Of a stretch of DNA of 64,000 bases, positions 38,721-49,035 are shown piece by piece. The first letter of the stretch is position 1. Every line of letters begins with the position of its first letter. A model generated the notes under the pieces. It saw only the letters and a list, made by a program, of their open reading frames with translations, searched no databases and was not told where the DNA came from. Origin of the DNA: CAVSWT01 sp963731745 (GTDB lineage Bacteria > Bacteroidota > Ignavibacteria > Ignavibacteriales > Ignavibacteriaceae); contig CAVSWT010000025.1 in assembly GCA_963731745.1 (NCBI GenBank), positions 102,562 to 166,561 on the forward strand, read 5' to 3'. The position numbers and the translations under genes are program-made.

Positions 38721-41501
38721 ATGTGGATTAACTTTTTAAAAAACAGCAGTCTATTTTACTTAAAAAAGCGTAAAGTAATTGCTTCTTTAGTATGCGCTTT
38801 ACTACTGGCGTATTTGTCTGTAAGTGCACAAAACGCAGTGACTGGAAATAATAGTCCTATTCGTCAGCGTATTTCTATTAATGAAAACTGGAAATTTTTT
38901 AAATATGATTCTTCTGCAAAAGCGGATGACTTGATTTATGATGTACGACCAGAAGTTAGAAATAACGAGGATTACAAAATTGCAGACGCAAAACCGACCG
39001 AAGGTGAAAACGTAACTTCAAAACAAATAATTTTAAAACCTTGGGTACTGCCAACCGGTAATGATTTCATAAAAGATACTGCAAAACATTATGTTCGTCC
39101 TGATGGAAATCCTGGCGAAGACTTTCCATTTATTCAAAAAGATTTTGATGATAGTAAATGGGAAAAAATTAATCTTCCACATGATTGGGCAATCAAAGGG
39201 CCGTTTTACAAAGGTGATAATCCTGAAGTCGGCGGCGGTATGGGACGATTGCCCATTCAAGGTGTCGCCTGGTATAGGAAGAAATTAGATGTTCCAAATT
39301 CAGATGAAGGCAAATCAATTTTCTTGGATATTGAAGGTGCGATGTCTTATGCAATGGTTTGGTTAAATGGGAAATTGGTTGGAGGCTGGCCGTACGGATA
39401 TTCTTCTTGGAGACTTGATTTAACGCCTTATATTAAATCCGGTGAAGCTAATCAGTTGGCTATCCGTTTAGATAATCCGAATAATTCATCGCGTTGGTAC
39501 CCGGGTGCAGGTATATATCGCAATGTTTGGCTAGTTATAACTAATCCGGTTCATGTCGGTCAATGGGGCACAAAAATTACAACGGGGAAAGTTTCAAAAA
39601 GTTCTGCAAATATTAATATTGATGTAACAATAAATAATGATTCAAATAAAAATGCTAGTGTTTCAGTTGCAACTCAAGTATTTGAACTAGATTCCAATGG
39701 AGAAAAAATTGGAAGTTCTGTTGCCGATTTTAAACCTGTTATAGCTGCAATAAAAGCCGGCAAAAAAAGTTGGATTAGCAGTTCTGTAATTCTTAAAAAA
39801 CCAAAACTTTGGGGTCCTCCTCCGACTCAAATTCCAAACCGATATGTTGCAGTAACGAAACTATATCAAGGGGAAAATCAAATTGATAAATATGAAACTA
39901 AGTTTGGTATTCGTTCACTTAATTTTAATCCCAACTCAGGCTTATTTGTAAATGGAGAATTGATAAAGATTAAAGGTGTTAATCAGCACCATGATTTAGG
40001 CGCATTGGGGACTGCATTCAACAAAAGAGCAGCCGTACGCCAGCTTGAGATTTTGAAAGAGATGGGCTGCAACGCAATTAGAATGTCGCATAATCCTCCT
40101 GCTCCCGAACTGCTTGATTTAACTGATAAGATGGGCTTTCTTGTTATGGATGAAGCTTTTGATTCATGGGTTATGAAAAAAACTCCACTTGACTTTCATC
40201 TCATTTTTCCTGAGTGGCATGAGCAGGATTTGCGTGCAATGATGAGAAGAGACCGGAATCATCCTTCAATTATTATTTGGAGTTATGGCAACGAAGTTGG
40301 CGAACAATATACCGGCGAAGACGGTGCAGCATTGGGAAAACAATTAAGTGATATAATTAAAGAAGAAGATACAACACGCCCAACAACAAGCGCAATGAAC
40401 TGGGCTAAGCCTGATATGCCTTTCCCAACGGTTATGGATTTGATAAGCCTGAATTATCAGGGTGAAGGGATTAGACAAGCTTCAATGTTTGAGGGAACTA
40501 ATCGTATTCGAACTAAACCGCAATACGAACCATTTCATAAAGAATTTCCTGGTAAAGTAATCCTTAGCAGTGAAACAGCTTCAGCAGCCAGCAGCCGAGG
40601 TGTATACTTGTTCCCGGTAACACAAGATAACAGTTCACCGATACGTGAAGGCAGAGGCGGAGATTCTACAATTCATCAAGTGAGTGCATATGATCTTTAC
40701 GCGGTTGATTTCGGATCATCCCCTGATAAAGTTTTTAGTTCAATTGATCATCATCCATTTGTTGCCGGGGAATTTGTTTGGAATGGGTTTGATTACATTG
40801 GAGAACCGACACCATATTATGAAGCTCGCAGCTCTTACACAGGAATTATCGATCTTGCAGGATTTAAGAAAGATGGATTTTATCTTTATCAATCTAAATG
40901 GCGGCCGAACCTGCCGATGGCTCACATACTTCCGCACTGGAATTGGCCGGACAGAATTGGTGAGATAACTCCGGTTCATGTTTTTACATCCGGCGATGAA
41001 GCTGAATTATTTCTTAATGGAATATCTCTTGGCAGAAAGAAAAAAAATCAATTTGAATATAGGCTTCGTTGGGACAGTGTAAAATATGAGCCAGGAGAAT
41101 TAAAAGTTGTAGCCTACAAGAATGGCGAGAAGTGGGCTGAAGATGTTGTTAAAACAACTGATGTACCGTTTGAATTGAAAGCAATTGTCGATAGACATGA
41201 AATAAAAGCAGACGGTAAAGATTTATCTTTTATTAGTATTCAAGTAATTGATAAAAACGGACTTACTGTTCCAACAGCAAATAATCTGATAAATATTAAT
41301 ATTGAGGGAGCAGGAGAAATTGCTGCGGCAGATAATGGTGATCCCACAGATTTTGAACCATTTCCATCTCATCATCGAAAAGCATTTAATGGAATGGCTT
41401 TAGTTATCGTCAGAGCAAAAAAAGGAACACCTGGAAATATAACTGTTACATTAAAATCACAAGGACTAGAGGATGCTAAGGTCAATATTAAAAGTGGGTA
41501 A
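38721..41501 (+). CDS. GH2 beta-glycosidase, secreted
   Basis: A 926-residue enzyme with an N-terminal hydrophobic signal (KVIASLVCALLLAYLSVSAQ), the GH2 sugar-binding domain (NLPHDWAIKGPF, about 145-270), an immunoglobulin-like domain and a TIM barrel. The acid/base is Glu525 in IIIWSYGNEVGE and the nucleophile is Glu618 in VILSSETAS. C-terminal domains resemble DUF4982 and a bacterial Ig-like module (IVDRHEIKADGKDLSFISI, about 815-926). Substrate could be beta-galactoside, beta-glucuronide or beta-mannoside; motifs visible by eye do not decide. It sits 51 bases after DUF2264 and 6 bases before the GH127 gene, so they are likely co-transcribed. No T9SS tail, so periplasmic action is inferred. 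Confidence 0.9.
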   Translation: MWINFLKNSSLFYLKKRKVIASLVCALLLAYLSVSAQNAVTGNNSPIRQRISINENWKFFKYDSSAKADDLIYDVRPEVRNNEDYKIADAKPTEGENVTSKQIILKPWVLPTGNDFIKDTAKHYVRPDGNPGEDFPFIQKDFDDSKWEKINLPHDWAIKGPFYKGDNPEVGGGMGRLPIQGVAWYRKKLDVPNSDEGKSIFLDIEGAMSYAMVWLNGKLVGGWPYGYSSWRLDLTPYIKSGEANQLAIRLDNPNNSSRWYPGAGIYRNVWLVITNPVHVGQWGTKITTGKVSKSSANINIDVTINNDSNKNASVSVATQVFELDSNGEKIGSSVADFKPVIAAIKAGKKSWISSSVILKKPKLWGPPPTQIPNRYVAVTKLYQGENQIDKYETKFGIRSLNFNPNSGLFVNGELIKIKGVNQHHDLGALGTAFNKRAAVRQLEILKEMGCNAIRMSHNPPAPELLDLTDKMGFLVMDEAFDSWVMKKTPLDFHLIFPEWHEQDLRAMMRRDRNHPSIIIWSYGNEVGEQYTGEDGAALGKQLSDIIKEEDTTRPTTSAMNWAKPDMPFPTVMDLISLNYQGEGIRQASMFEGTNRIRTKPQYEPFHKEFPGKVILSSETASAASSRGVYLFPVTQDNSSPIREGRGGDSTIHQVSAYDLYAVDFGSSPDKVFSSIDHHPFVAGEFVWNGFDYIGEPTPYYEARSSYTGIIDLAGFKKDGFYLYQSKWRPNLPMAHILPHWNWPDRIGEITPVHVFTSGDEAELFLNGISLGRKKKNQFEYRLRWDSVKYEPGELKVVAYKNGEKWAEDVVKTTDVPFELKAIVDRHEIKADGKDLSFISIQVIDKNGLTVPTANNLININIEGAGEIAAADNGDPTDFEPFPSHHRKAFNGMALVIVRAKKGTPGNITVTLKSQGLEDAKVNIKSG

Positions 41502-41507
41502 GATAAA

Positions 41508-43478
41508 ATGAAATTAACAATATTCTTCTTTATAGTAATTGTAGCTATCAATTTTTCACAGGAAAATACTAAATATTCGGACTATCCAATTTCTGCTGTA
41601 AGCATTAAAAACGTTAAGCTTAACGATAGTTTTTGGCTGCCTAAAATAAAAACAATTCAAGATGTTACTATCCAGTACGCATTTAATAAATGCAGCAATG
41701 AAGGACGGATGCAGAATTTTTTAGTCGCCGGTGGAGAAAAAAAAGGAGCATACGAAGGTAAGATGCCTTTCGATGATACTGACTTATATAAAATTATTGA
41801 AGGCGCATCGTATTCTTTAATCAGTCAACCAAATCCCAAATTAGATGCTTATCTTGATTCAATAATTGCCATTATTAAAATCGGTCAAGAACCTGATGGT
41901 TATTTGACAACTTGGTTTACAATTAACAGACAAAAGCCTCCGGCATGGTGGGTGAAGCCTTCTGAAAAAAGGTGGGAGAATGAAATCAGCAGTCATGAAT
42001 TATACAACAGCGGGCATTTGTTTGAAGCTGCCGCTGCGCATTATTGGGCTACAGGGAAAAGCAATTTTTTAAATATTGCACTTAAAAATGCTGATCTGCT
42101 GGTAAATAATTTTGGACCGGATTCAAATAAAATTCATATACCGCCCGGTCATCAAATTGTTGAAACTGGATTAATAAAACTGTACCACATTACTAAAAAC
42201 GAAAATTATCTTCATCTTGCAAAATATTTTCTTGATATAAGAGGTGATTCTACAACTCATAAATTATATGGTGCATATAGTCAAGATTCTATTCCTGTTG
42301 TAAAGCAGACCGTTGCAGTCGGCCATGCAGTTAGAGCATTATATATGTATGCCGGCATGACTGATATTGCTGCTATATATAATGACAAGAGTTATCTAAA
42401 TGCAGTTAATAAAATTTGGGAAAATGTTGTTGATAAAAAAATGTATATCACGGGTGGTTTAGGTTCGAGACATGATGGCGAATCTTTCGGCGACAATTAT
42501 GAACTTCCGAATCTTACTGCATACAATGAAACATGCGCAGCTATTGCAAGTGTATATTGGAATCATAGATTATTTCTTTTAACCGGCAATTCAAAATATT
42601 ATGACATCATAGAACGAACCTTATATAACGGATTAATATCCGGCATTTCTTTAGACGGCAGAAATTTTTTCTATCCAAACCCAACAGAATCTGATGGCAA
42701 ATATCAATTTAATATGGGATCGTGTACAAGACAGCCCTGGTTTGACTGCTCTTGTTGTCCAACAAATTTAATACGTTTTATTCCTTCTTTACCTGGATTA
42801 ATTTATGCGGTTGATAAAGATAGTTTATTTATTAATCTATTTATATCCAGCAATGCTAACACATCTATTAATGGTAATGAAATCAAAATAGCCCAGCAAA
42901 CGAATTACCCATGGGATGGACATAGTAATCTTAATATTAATCCGCAAAAAGAAAAGACATTCACTTTGAAGATTCGTATTCCTGGCTGGGCAAAAAATAA
43001 AGCTGTCCCGGGAGATTTGTATTTTTATTTAAACGAGACTGATAGTGATGCTGACCTCAAAGATGAAACTCAATTTATTCACTTAACAGTTAATGGCGAA
43101 GAAGAAAAATTATTAATCAAAAACGGTTATGCAGAAATTACAAGAGAATGGAATAAAGGAGACAAAGTAGAATTGGTTTTACCCATGGCAATTCATCAGG
43201 TTGCTGCCAATGCAAATGTCAGTAATGATAAAAATAAAATTGCATTTGAATATGGGCCGATAGTTTATTGTGCTGAAGAAATTGATGATAAGAATATTTC
43301 AAATATTTCTATTTCTGATAGCATCGAGTTAAAACCCGAAGTAGAAACTTTATTGTCAAACAAAATCATTTCAATCAAAGGTGAATCGAACGGCAGTAAA
43401 TTTAAATTAATCCCTTATTATTTATGGTCGAATAGGGGAGTTGGAAAAATGAAAGTGTGGTTCCCAAAAACCAATTGA
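41508..43478 (+). CDS. GH127 beta-L-arabinofuranosidase-type enzyme
   Basis: A 656-residue (alpha/alpha)6-barrel enzyme (formerly DUF1680). The zinc/thiol catalytic set of GH127 is present: Glu341 and Cys343 in YNETCAAIASVYWNHR, and the vicinal Cys416-Cys417 in WFDCSCCPTNLIRF. This corresponds to the cysteine-nucleophile arrangement of HypBA1. The N-terminus is a signal peptide (MKLTIFFFIVIVAINFSQ), and the C-terminal sandwich includes FTLKIRIPGWAKNKAV. The expected reaction is release of beta-linked L-arabinofuranose, though the wider family includes other specificities. Tight coupling to GH2 upstream and GH43/GH51 downstream fits trimming of arabinose-decorated xylan or pectin side chains in the periplasm. 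Confidence 0.9.
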   Translation: MKLTIFFFIVIVAINFSQENTKYSDYPISAVSIKNVKLNDSFWLPKIKTIQDVTIQYAFNKCSNEGRMQNFLVAGGEKKGAYEGKMPFDDTDLYKIIEGASYSLISQPNPKLDAYLDSIIAIIKIGQEPDGYLTTWFTINRQKPPAWWVKPSEKRWENEISSHELYNSGHLFEAAAAHYWATGKSNFLNIALKNADLLVNNFGPDSNKIHIPPGHQIVETGLIKLYHITKNENYLHLAKYFLDIRGDSTTHKLYGAYSQDSIPVVKQTVAVGHAVRALYMYAGMTDIAAIYNDKSYLNAVNKIWENVVDKKMYITGGLGSRHDGESFGDNYELPNLTAYNETCAAIASVYWNHRLFLLTGNSKYYDIIERTLYNGLISGISLDGRNFFYPNPTESDGKYQFNMGSCTRQPWFDCSCCPTNLIRFIPSLPGLIYAVDKDSLFINLFISSNANTSINGNEIKIAQQTNYPWDGHSNLNINPQKEKTFTLKIRIPGWAKNKAVPGDLYFYLNETDSDADLKDETQFIHLTVNGEEEKLLIKNGYAEITREWNKGDKVELVLPMAIHQVAANANVSNDKNKIAFEYGPIVYCAEEIDDKNISNISISDSIELKPEVETLLSNKIISIKGESNGSKFKLIPYYLWSNRGVGKMKVWFPKTN

Positions 43479-43500
43479 AAAAACAAAAAGATAATTTTTA

Positions 43501-45111
43501 ATGAAAAAATTTTTACTAAAAAATATTTTCTTTTCTCTTTTGCTGATTCCAACTGTTGGTTTGCACAGCCAAAAGATGCATAGCGATAATGGTGATGGAA
43601 CTTTTAGTAACCCGGTTATTGCAGCTGATTTTCCTGACCCGGATGTAATCAGAGTTGATTCAGTTTATTACATGGTAAGTACTACCATGTTTATTTTCCC
43701 TGGAGTAACAATTTTAAAATCTTATGATCTTGTTAACTGGGAATACTGCTGCAACGCTGTTCAGCGATTTGATTTCAGCCCTTGTTATGATCTTGAAGGA
43801 TGCAATAGGTATGGACACGGCCAATGGGCGACCAGCCTAAAATATCATGATGGAAAATTTTATTTGCTATTCATAACTCTTAACGAAGGTGGATTTCTTT
43901 GTTCAGCCACACAGCCTGAAGGGCCTTGGAATATAAAAAAATTACCAAAAGGGTTTTATGATCCGGGATTATTTTTTGATGAAGATGCCAAAATTTATGT
44001 TGCCCACGGATATAGTAAAATATACATGACAGAACTCGATAAAAATTTTGCACCCACAACTAAAGATTCGCTCATTATAACCGGTGATATTCGCAAAGGC
44101 CTTGAAGGAACACATGTTTATAAAATTAATGGATATTATTATCTGTATTGCACCTATGGAGGCTTAGATGGAATTCAAGCAGCGTTTCGTTCTAAAAATA
44201 TTTATGGCCCTTATGAAGAACAAGTAGTTATTAGTGAAAAAACTCATGGCCCCAATTTTGGAATTCATCAAGGTGCACTGATTCAAACTCAAACAGGTGA
44301 ATGGTGGACAATGTTATTTGTTGACAGCGGCCCATTCGGAAGATTTCCTTCCTTACAGCCTGTTACCTGGGAAGATGGATGGCCAATGGTTGGCGTGAAT
44401 GGACACGCAGTAGTTGATTATAAAAAACCAAATGTTGGCAAGTCTTATCCAATTAAAATTTTACCAACATCTGACGAATTTGATTCTACAAAATTGGGAT
44501 TGCAATGGGGATGGAATCATAATCCAGATTCAACTAAATGGTCGATAAATACTAATGATAATCAAGGATATTTAAGATTAGAAACAGTAAAAATAGTAGA
44601 TAGCTTGCCAAAAGCACGAAACACACTTACACAAAGAATGTTTGCATATTATTCAGATTCATTAGCTTCGGTCGGTACAACGAAAATGGATTTTAGCAAT
44701 ATGAAGGAAGGTGATGTTGCCGGTTTTGCTGTGTTTCAAGACCCATATGCGTACATCGGAATAAAGAAAATAAACTCAAAAAATTATATAGTCATGGTAA
44801 ATAATGGAGAAGTAATTGATTCTACTTTAACTGAAAATTCAAATATCTATTTAAGGGCAAGTGCAATTTATGGTTCAGGCGCAGAACACTATTTTGATGA
44901 TAAAGCTGCCGCTGGTACTGGAACTGCATCATTCTTATATAGTTTGGATAACAAAACGTTTATAAAAATTGGGAATGAACTTAACATGAAATTCAATCTT
45001 AAAATATTTACTGGAAATAAGTTTTGTTTATTTAACTATCCAACAAAAGAAGTTGGAGGATATGTAGACTTTGATTGGTTTAGGACATCAACTAAAACTA
45101 TAAACAAATAA
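43501..45111 (+). CDS. GH43 beta-xylosidase/alpha-L-arabinofuranosidase (subfamily 12-like)
   Basis: A 536-residue secreted enzyme. The five-bladed propeller domain (about 30-320) contains the GH43 triad candidates: base Asp46 in FPDPDVIRV, pKa-modulating Asp154 in FYDPGLFFDED, and acid Glu202 in LEGTHVYK. A C-terminal concanavalin-like sandwich (about 330-530, LPTSDEFDSTKLGLQWGWNHNP) completes the architecture usual for this subfamily. GH43 enzymes of this type cleave beta-1,4-xylose or alpha-L-arabinofuranose from xylan oligomers. The signal peptide is MKKFLLKNIFFSLLLIPTVGLHSQ; there is no T9SS tail. It lies 22 bases after GH127 in the same operon. Confidence 0.9.
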   Translation: MKKFLLKNIFFSLLLIPTVGLHSQKMHSDNGDGTFSNPVIAADFPDPDVIRVDSVYYMVSTTMFIFPGVTILKSYDLVNWEYCCNAVQRFDFSPCYDLEGCNRYGHGQWATSLKYHDGKFYLLFITLNEGGFLCSATQPEGPWNIKKLPKGFYDPGLFFDEDAKIYVAHGYSKIYMTELDKNFAPTTKDSLIITGDIRKGLEGTHVYKINGYYYLYCTYGGLDGIQAAFRSKNIYGPYEEQVVISEKTHGPNFGIHQGALIQTQTGEWWTMLFVDSGPFGRFPSLQPVTWEDGWPMVGVNGHAVVDYKKPNVGKSYPIKILPTSDEFDSTKLGLQWGWNHNPDSTKWSINTNDNQGYLRLETVKIVDSLPKARNTLTQRMFAYYSDSLASVGTTKMDFSNMKEGDVAGFAVFQDPYAYIGIKKINSKNYIVMVNNGEVIDSTLTENSNIYLRASAIYGSGAEHYFDDKAAAGTGTASFLYSLDNKTFIKIGNELNMKFNLKIFTGNKFCLFNYPTKEVGGYVDFDWFRTSTKTINK

Positions 45112-45149
45112 TAATAAATAATTAATATTCATTAAAAAAAATAATCATT

Positions 45150-46676
45150 ATGAAAAAAATAATTTTTATTCTTGCGTTATCGGTAACAGCATTTGCTCAA
45201 AATGCAAAAATACGGATTGATATCAATAGGACAATCGGTGAGATTGATCCTAAAATTTACGGCGTATTCATGGAACCCATTCATTTTAACGGCGGAAGAA
45301 TGGGACTTCCTGATACATTAGAATTCAATACACTCTATGGCAATCTATACGATCCTTCTTCACCTTTAGCTGACGAAAATGGGTTCAGGAAGGATTATAT
45401 CGAAGCTATGAAAGAATTGAAAGTAACTAATATGCGCTGGCCTGGTGGTAATTTTGTTATGGGTTATAATTGGAAAGATGGTATTGGACCAAAAGATCAG
45501 CGGCCTTCTCGCATCAATCTTGCCTGGGGAGGAATTGATAATAACCATGTTGGAACTGATGAATGGATTGAATTAAATAAAGCTATCGGCAGTGAAAATA
45601 TTGTATGCGTCAATCTCGGTCTAGGCGATATACAAGATGCACTTTCATGGGTTGAATACTGCAATTATAAAAAGGGAACATACTATTCCGATTTACGTGC
45701 TAAGTATGGACATGAAAAACCTTACAACGTAAAAATCTGGGATCTCGGAAATGAAGTGGATGGTTCCTGGGAACTTGGCCATAAGGAGGCAGACGATTAT
45801 GTAAAGATCGGCAAAGAAGCGGCTAAAGCAATGAGTGCCGTTGATCATTCAATAACTTTTGTTGCTTCAGGCTCATCTAATTATGAAAGTACAAATAAGT
45901 GGATAGAATGGAATCGAAAAATTCTAACCGGACTTGGCGATCTTATACGCTACATTTCTATTCATGCCTATTGGAATTGGGGAAGCATGCCTGACTATTA
46001 TACATTCATGGGATCTCGAGCTATGGAATTTGAGGAAAAGATACGCGTAACCGCTGATGAAATTGATGCTGTAAAATCCATGATGAATTTTAAGAATCCA
46101 ATTTATATTTCAGTTGACGAATGGGGATCGTTCGGTAATAATTTTTTATCTGTGCTTCCTGTTGCTCAATGCTTCAATTCTTTTATTCGTCATGCCGATG
46201 TTGTTAAAATGACAAACTTCACTTTAATGACATCACTCTTGAGTTCGGATAGAGAAAAAGGGACGTTTAAATCGCCGTTATTTTATACATTTAAATTGTT
46301 CTCCAACAACTGCCTTGGTAACTCAATTGATACTTATGTTGAGTGCGATACTTTTAATACAGACAATTATAAAAGCATTCCTTATCTCGATGTCACTTCT
46401 GTGTATTCAAAAGAATCTAATACTGTATATATAAATGTAGTTAATAGAAGTAAAGACAAAGATATTAATTCTGAAATATTTAATAGCTCCACAACATTTT
46501 TGGGAAAAGCCGAAGCAACAATAGTAGATGCTGATTCACTTACTGAACCCTTCACATTTGAAGAGCAAGAAGCATACGTACCAGTTATAAAAGAAATAAG
46601 CATAGATGAGAATAAAATAACATACAAATTTCCAGCACATTCATTTGTACAAATAAAAGTGAAAGTTAAAAATTGA
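45150..46676 (+). CDS. GH51 alpha-L-arabinofuranosidase
   Basis: A 508-residue retaining arabinofuranosidase. Motifs are RTIGEIDPKIYGVFMEPIHF at the N-terminus of the barrel, MRWPGGNFVMGYNWKDGIGP near 100, acid/base Glu202 in WDLGNEVDG, and nucleophile Glu324 in ISVDEWGSFG. The C-terminal jelly roll ends KFPAHSFVQIKV. A short signal peptide (MKKIIFILALSVTAFAQ) predicts export, whereas many GH51 enzymes are cytoplasmic. It should remove alpha-1,2/1,3-arabinose branches from arabinoxylan or arabinan. Its stop codon overlaps the TTG start of the next GH43 gene (TTGA), strong evidence for translational coupling. Confidence 0.93.
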   Translation: MKKIIFILALSVTAFAQNAKIRIDINRTIGEIDPKIYGVFMEPIHFNGGRMGLPDTLEFNTLYGNLYDPSSPLADENGFRKDYIEAMKELKVTNMRWPGGNFVMGYNWKDGIGPKDQRPSRINLAWGGIDNNHVGTDEWIELNKAIGSENIVCVNLGLGDIQDALSWVEYCNYKKGTYYSDLRAKYGHEKPYNVKIWDLGNEVDGSWELGHKEADDYVKIGKEAAKAMSAVDHSITFVASGSSNYESTNKWIEWNRKILTGLGDLIRYISIHAYWNWGSMPDYYTFMGSRAMEFEEKIRVTADEIDAVKSMMNFKNPIYISVDEWGSFGNNFLSVLPVAQCFNSFIRHADVVKMTNFTLMTSLLSSDREKGTFKSPLFYTFKLFSNNCLGNSIDTYVECDTFNTDNYKSIPYLDVTSVYSKESNTVYINVVNRSKDKDINSEIFNSSTTFLGKAEATIVDADSLTEPFTFEEQEAYVPVIKEISIDENKITYKFPAHSFVQIKVKVKN

Positions 46677-48955
46677 AAAAAATATTTTTTATGAACGTGT
46701 TTTTATTATTGATTCCCATTTTGACGTTTGGCCAATCAATATCTTTCAAAACATATATGAACCCTGTAATTCCAGGTGATCACGCAGACTGCACAGTATC
46801 AAAAGTAGGAAACGATTTTTATACAACTGGATCTTCATTTAACCCAACGCCCGTTATTTATCATTCAACTGATTTAGTTCACTGGGAAGCCATTGCACAG
46901 CCGGTTAGTGCTGCTTGGTCAGGGTATGGAGATACTCCTGGAGGCGGATGCTGGGGCGGACATATTGTTTATCGTAACGGGGAATATTGGGATTTCTTTT
47001 CAAGAGCAAACACAATGTATTTTGTTAAAGCACTAAAACCGGAAGGCCCTTGGAGCAATCCGGTTATGGTTAAAAATCCTTCAACATTATCATATAGTTT
47101 AGGTTATGACAATTCAATTTTCATCGACGACGATAATAAATGGTACCTGGTTGTTAAAAACGGCCAGCCAAATAATGGCATTGTAGAATTAGATGATAAC
47201 GGACAGCCGACTGGTGTAGTTTATAATCTCGATTGGCTGAATCCTTCTCCATATAGATATAGCTGGGCTGAAGGGCCGGTTATGTGGAAACACAATGGAT
47301 ATTATTATTATGCATTCGCCAAAGATTTAAGCGGCGGACAGTATGTGATGAGAAGTGATACGCTGACTGCAGATGAATCAGCATGGGAAATAATGGGCAA
47401 TTTTTTTAATGAAAATGATCCTCAAAAAAGCAGTTCTCTTTTTACAAGCCCAAATCATGTTTCCCCGGTTGTAACTCTTGAAGACAGCACGTATTGGGTT
47501 ATTCATCCTCTTTATGCTAAAGGCGAATGGAAAGGACAGGGAAGGCAGGGATTATTAAATCAAGTGCATTATGATTCTAATGATAAACCAACCGCTGATT
47601 ACCCAATTAATAGTACCTTCACTGCGCCGGATTTACCCAGCAGTGGAATTCCATGGATGGTACCGCATACTGATTTTTTCAATTCAGATACTTTAAATCC
47701 TGAGTGGTCATTCCTTGGTTCTACACCCAATATTAAATGGTCGCTTTCAGAACGAACCGGCTGGATACGCATTACACCAAAGAACAGAACAAAGGCTAAT
47801 ACGATAATTAAAAATGATGGAGAACATAATTATTCAATAATTACTCGTCTTGATTTTGATCCGGCATCTACTTCAGATGAAGCAGGACTTTGGATAATGA
47901 GAGGTGATGAAAAAATGTTTGTTAAACTTGTTAGCACTTTTTCAAGTGATAGCGGTAAAACAATTAAGTTTAGTTTTAATACAACACAATATGAAATTAA
48001 AAATACTGTTGGAGATACTCTTTGGTTTAAATTGGTAAGAGTTAATCATAAAATAAGTGGATATTATAGTAATGATGGATTTGACTGGAATCAAATTGGC
48101 AGCCAGTTAGATATCTCCGAAATTGATTCTTATTCAGATTTCTCGACTTTCACTGGAACAAGACAAGGGTTATATGTTAATGGAAGTAATGACTGTTGGT
48201 TTGATCTTTATATTTATCGTGATGCATTTACGCCAATTTTAGCAGAATGCCCTGCCAATCAATTTGGAAATAAAAGAGGAGTTCAACAAGACGGAACTAC
48301 GATTTTAAATAATATAATTAATGATAATTGGGCAATGTATGCAGGAGTTGAATTTGGAAATAATGAATATCAGAAGAATTGTGATTCACTGAATATAATT
48401 GCATCAAGTGCAAATGCAGGCGGAAATGTTGAAGTATATATCGATTCAATTGATGAAAACACAAAAATTGCTGACTGCGAAATTAAATCAACAGGGTCTT
48501 GGACATCGTTTCAAACATTTTCAGCAAAATTATTAACTACCGTTTCCGGGAATCATGATGTTTATCTAAAATTTTCTGGGACCGGCAGCGATAAATTATT
48601 CCAGCTTAAATCATTTCAGTTCACAACTAATTCTACTCCAACGTCTATTAACGAATCGCAAGGCAATCTTTTGCCGGGAAAATTTTATCTATATCAAAAT
48701 TATCCTAATCCATTTAATCCTGTAACAACTATTAAATACACAATTCCTTATTTGAAGGCGAAAGGCGATGCAACTTTACAGCTTAAAGTTTATGATATTC
48801 TTGGAAGAGACATTGCAACTTTAGTAAACAAAAAACAACAACCCGGCACTTATGAAGTAACTTTTGATGGAAGCAAGTTAACAAGCGGCGTTTATTTGTA
48901 TACAATTAAATCGGACAATTACGCGGATACTAAAAAACTTGTTTTACTTAAATAA
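46673..48955 (+). CDS. GH43-family hydrolase with CBM6-like module and T9SS domain
   Basis: A 760-residue secreted protein starting at TTG within the TTGA overlap with GH51; the signal peptide MKKIFFMNVFLLLIPILTFGQ supports this start. The propeller domain (about 25-330) has an unusual first-blade motif DHADCTV (Asp36, Asp39) in place of the common DPD, and an acid candidate Glu200 in SWAEGPVMWK. A concanavalin-like domain follows (about 340-530), then a CBM6-like module (about 535-655) and a T9SS domain (about 672-760, YQNYPNPFNPVTT to KKLVLLK). The binding module and sorting tail predict a surface-displayed enzyme acting on polymeric xylan or arabinan. It is the first T9SS-tagged gene of the xylan run. 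Confidence 0.88.
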   Translation: MKKIFFMNVFLLLIPILTFGQSISFKTYMNPVIPGDHADCTVSKVGNDFYTTGSSFNPTPVIYHSTDLVHWEAIAQPVSAAWSGYGDTPGGGCWGGHIVYRNGEYWDFFSRANTMYFVKALKPEGPWSNPVMVKNPSTLSYSLGYDNSIFIDDDNKWYLVVKNGQPNNGIVELDDNGQPTGVVYNLDWLNPSPYRYSWAEGPVMWKHNGYYYYAFAKDLSGGQYVMRSDTLTADESAWEIMGNFFNENDPQKSSSLFTSPNHVSPVVTLEDSTYWVIHPLYAKGEWKGQGRQGLLNQVHYDSNDKPTADYPINSTFTAPDLPSSGIPWMVPHTDFFNSDTLNPEWSFLGSTPNIKWSLSERTGWIRITPKNRTKANTIIKNDGEHNYSIITRLDFDPASTSDEAGLWIMRGDEKMFVKLVSTFSSDSGKTIKFSFNTTQYEIKNTVGDTLWFKLVRVNHKISGYYSNDGFDWNQIGSQLDISEIDSYSDFSTFTGTRQGLYVNGSNDCWFDLYIYRDAFTPILAECPANQFGNKRGVQQDGTTILNNIINDNWAMYAGVEFGNNEYQKNCDSLNIIASSANAGGNVEVYIDSIDENTKIADCEIKSTGSWTSFQTFSAKLLTTVSGNHDVYLKFSGTGSDKLFQLKSFQFTTNSTPTSINESQGNLLPGKFYLYQNYPNPFNPVTTIKYTIPYLKAKGDATLQLKVYDILGRDIATLVNKKQQPGTYEVTFDGSKLTSGVYLYTIKSDNYADTKKLVLLK

Positions 48956-49035
48956 AAAATATATAAAAATGAATTTGCTGAAGGTATAATTTCAAAATTA
49001 AAAACAAATTTTTGATCAATAACATAAGCGGAAAA

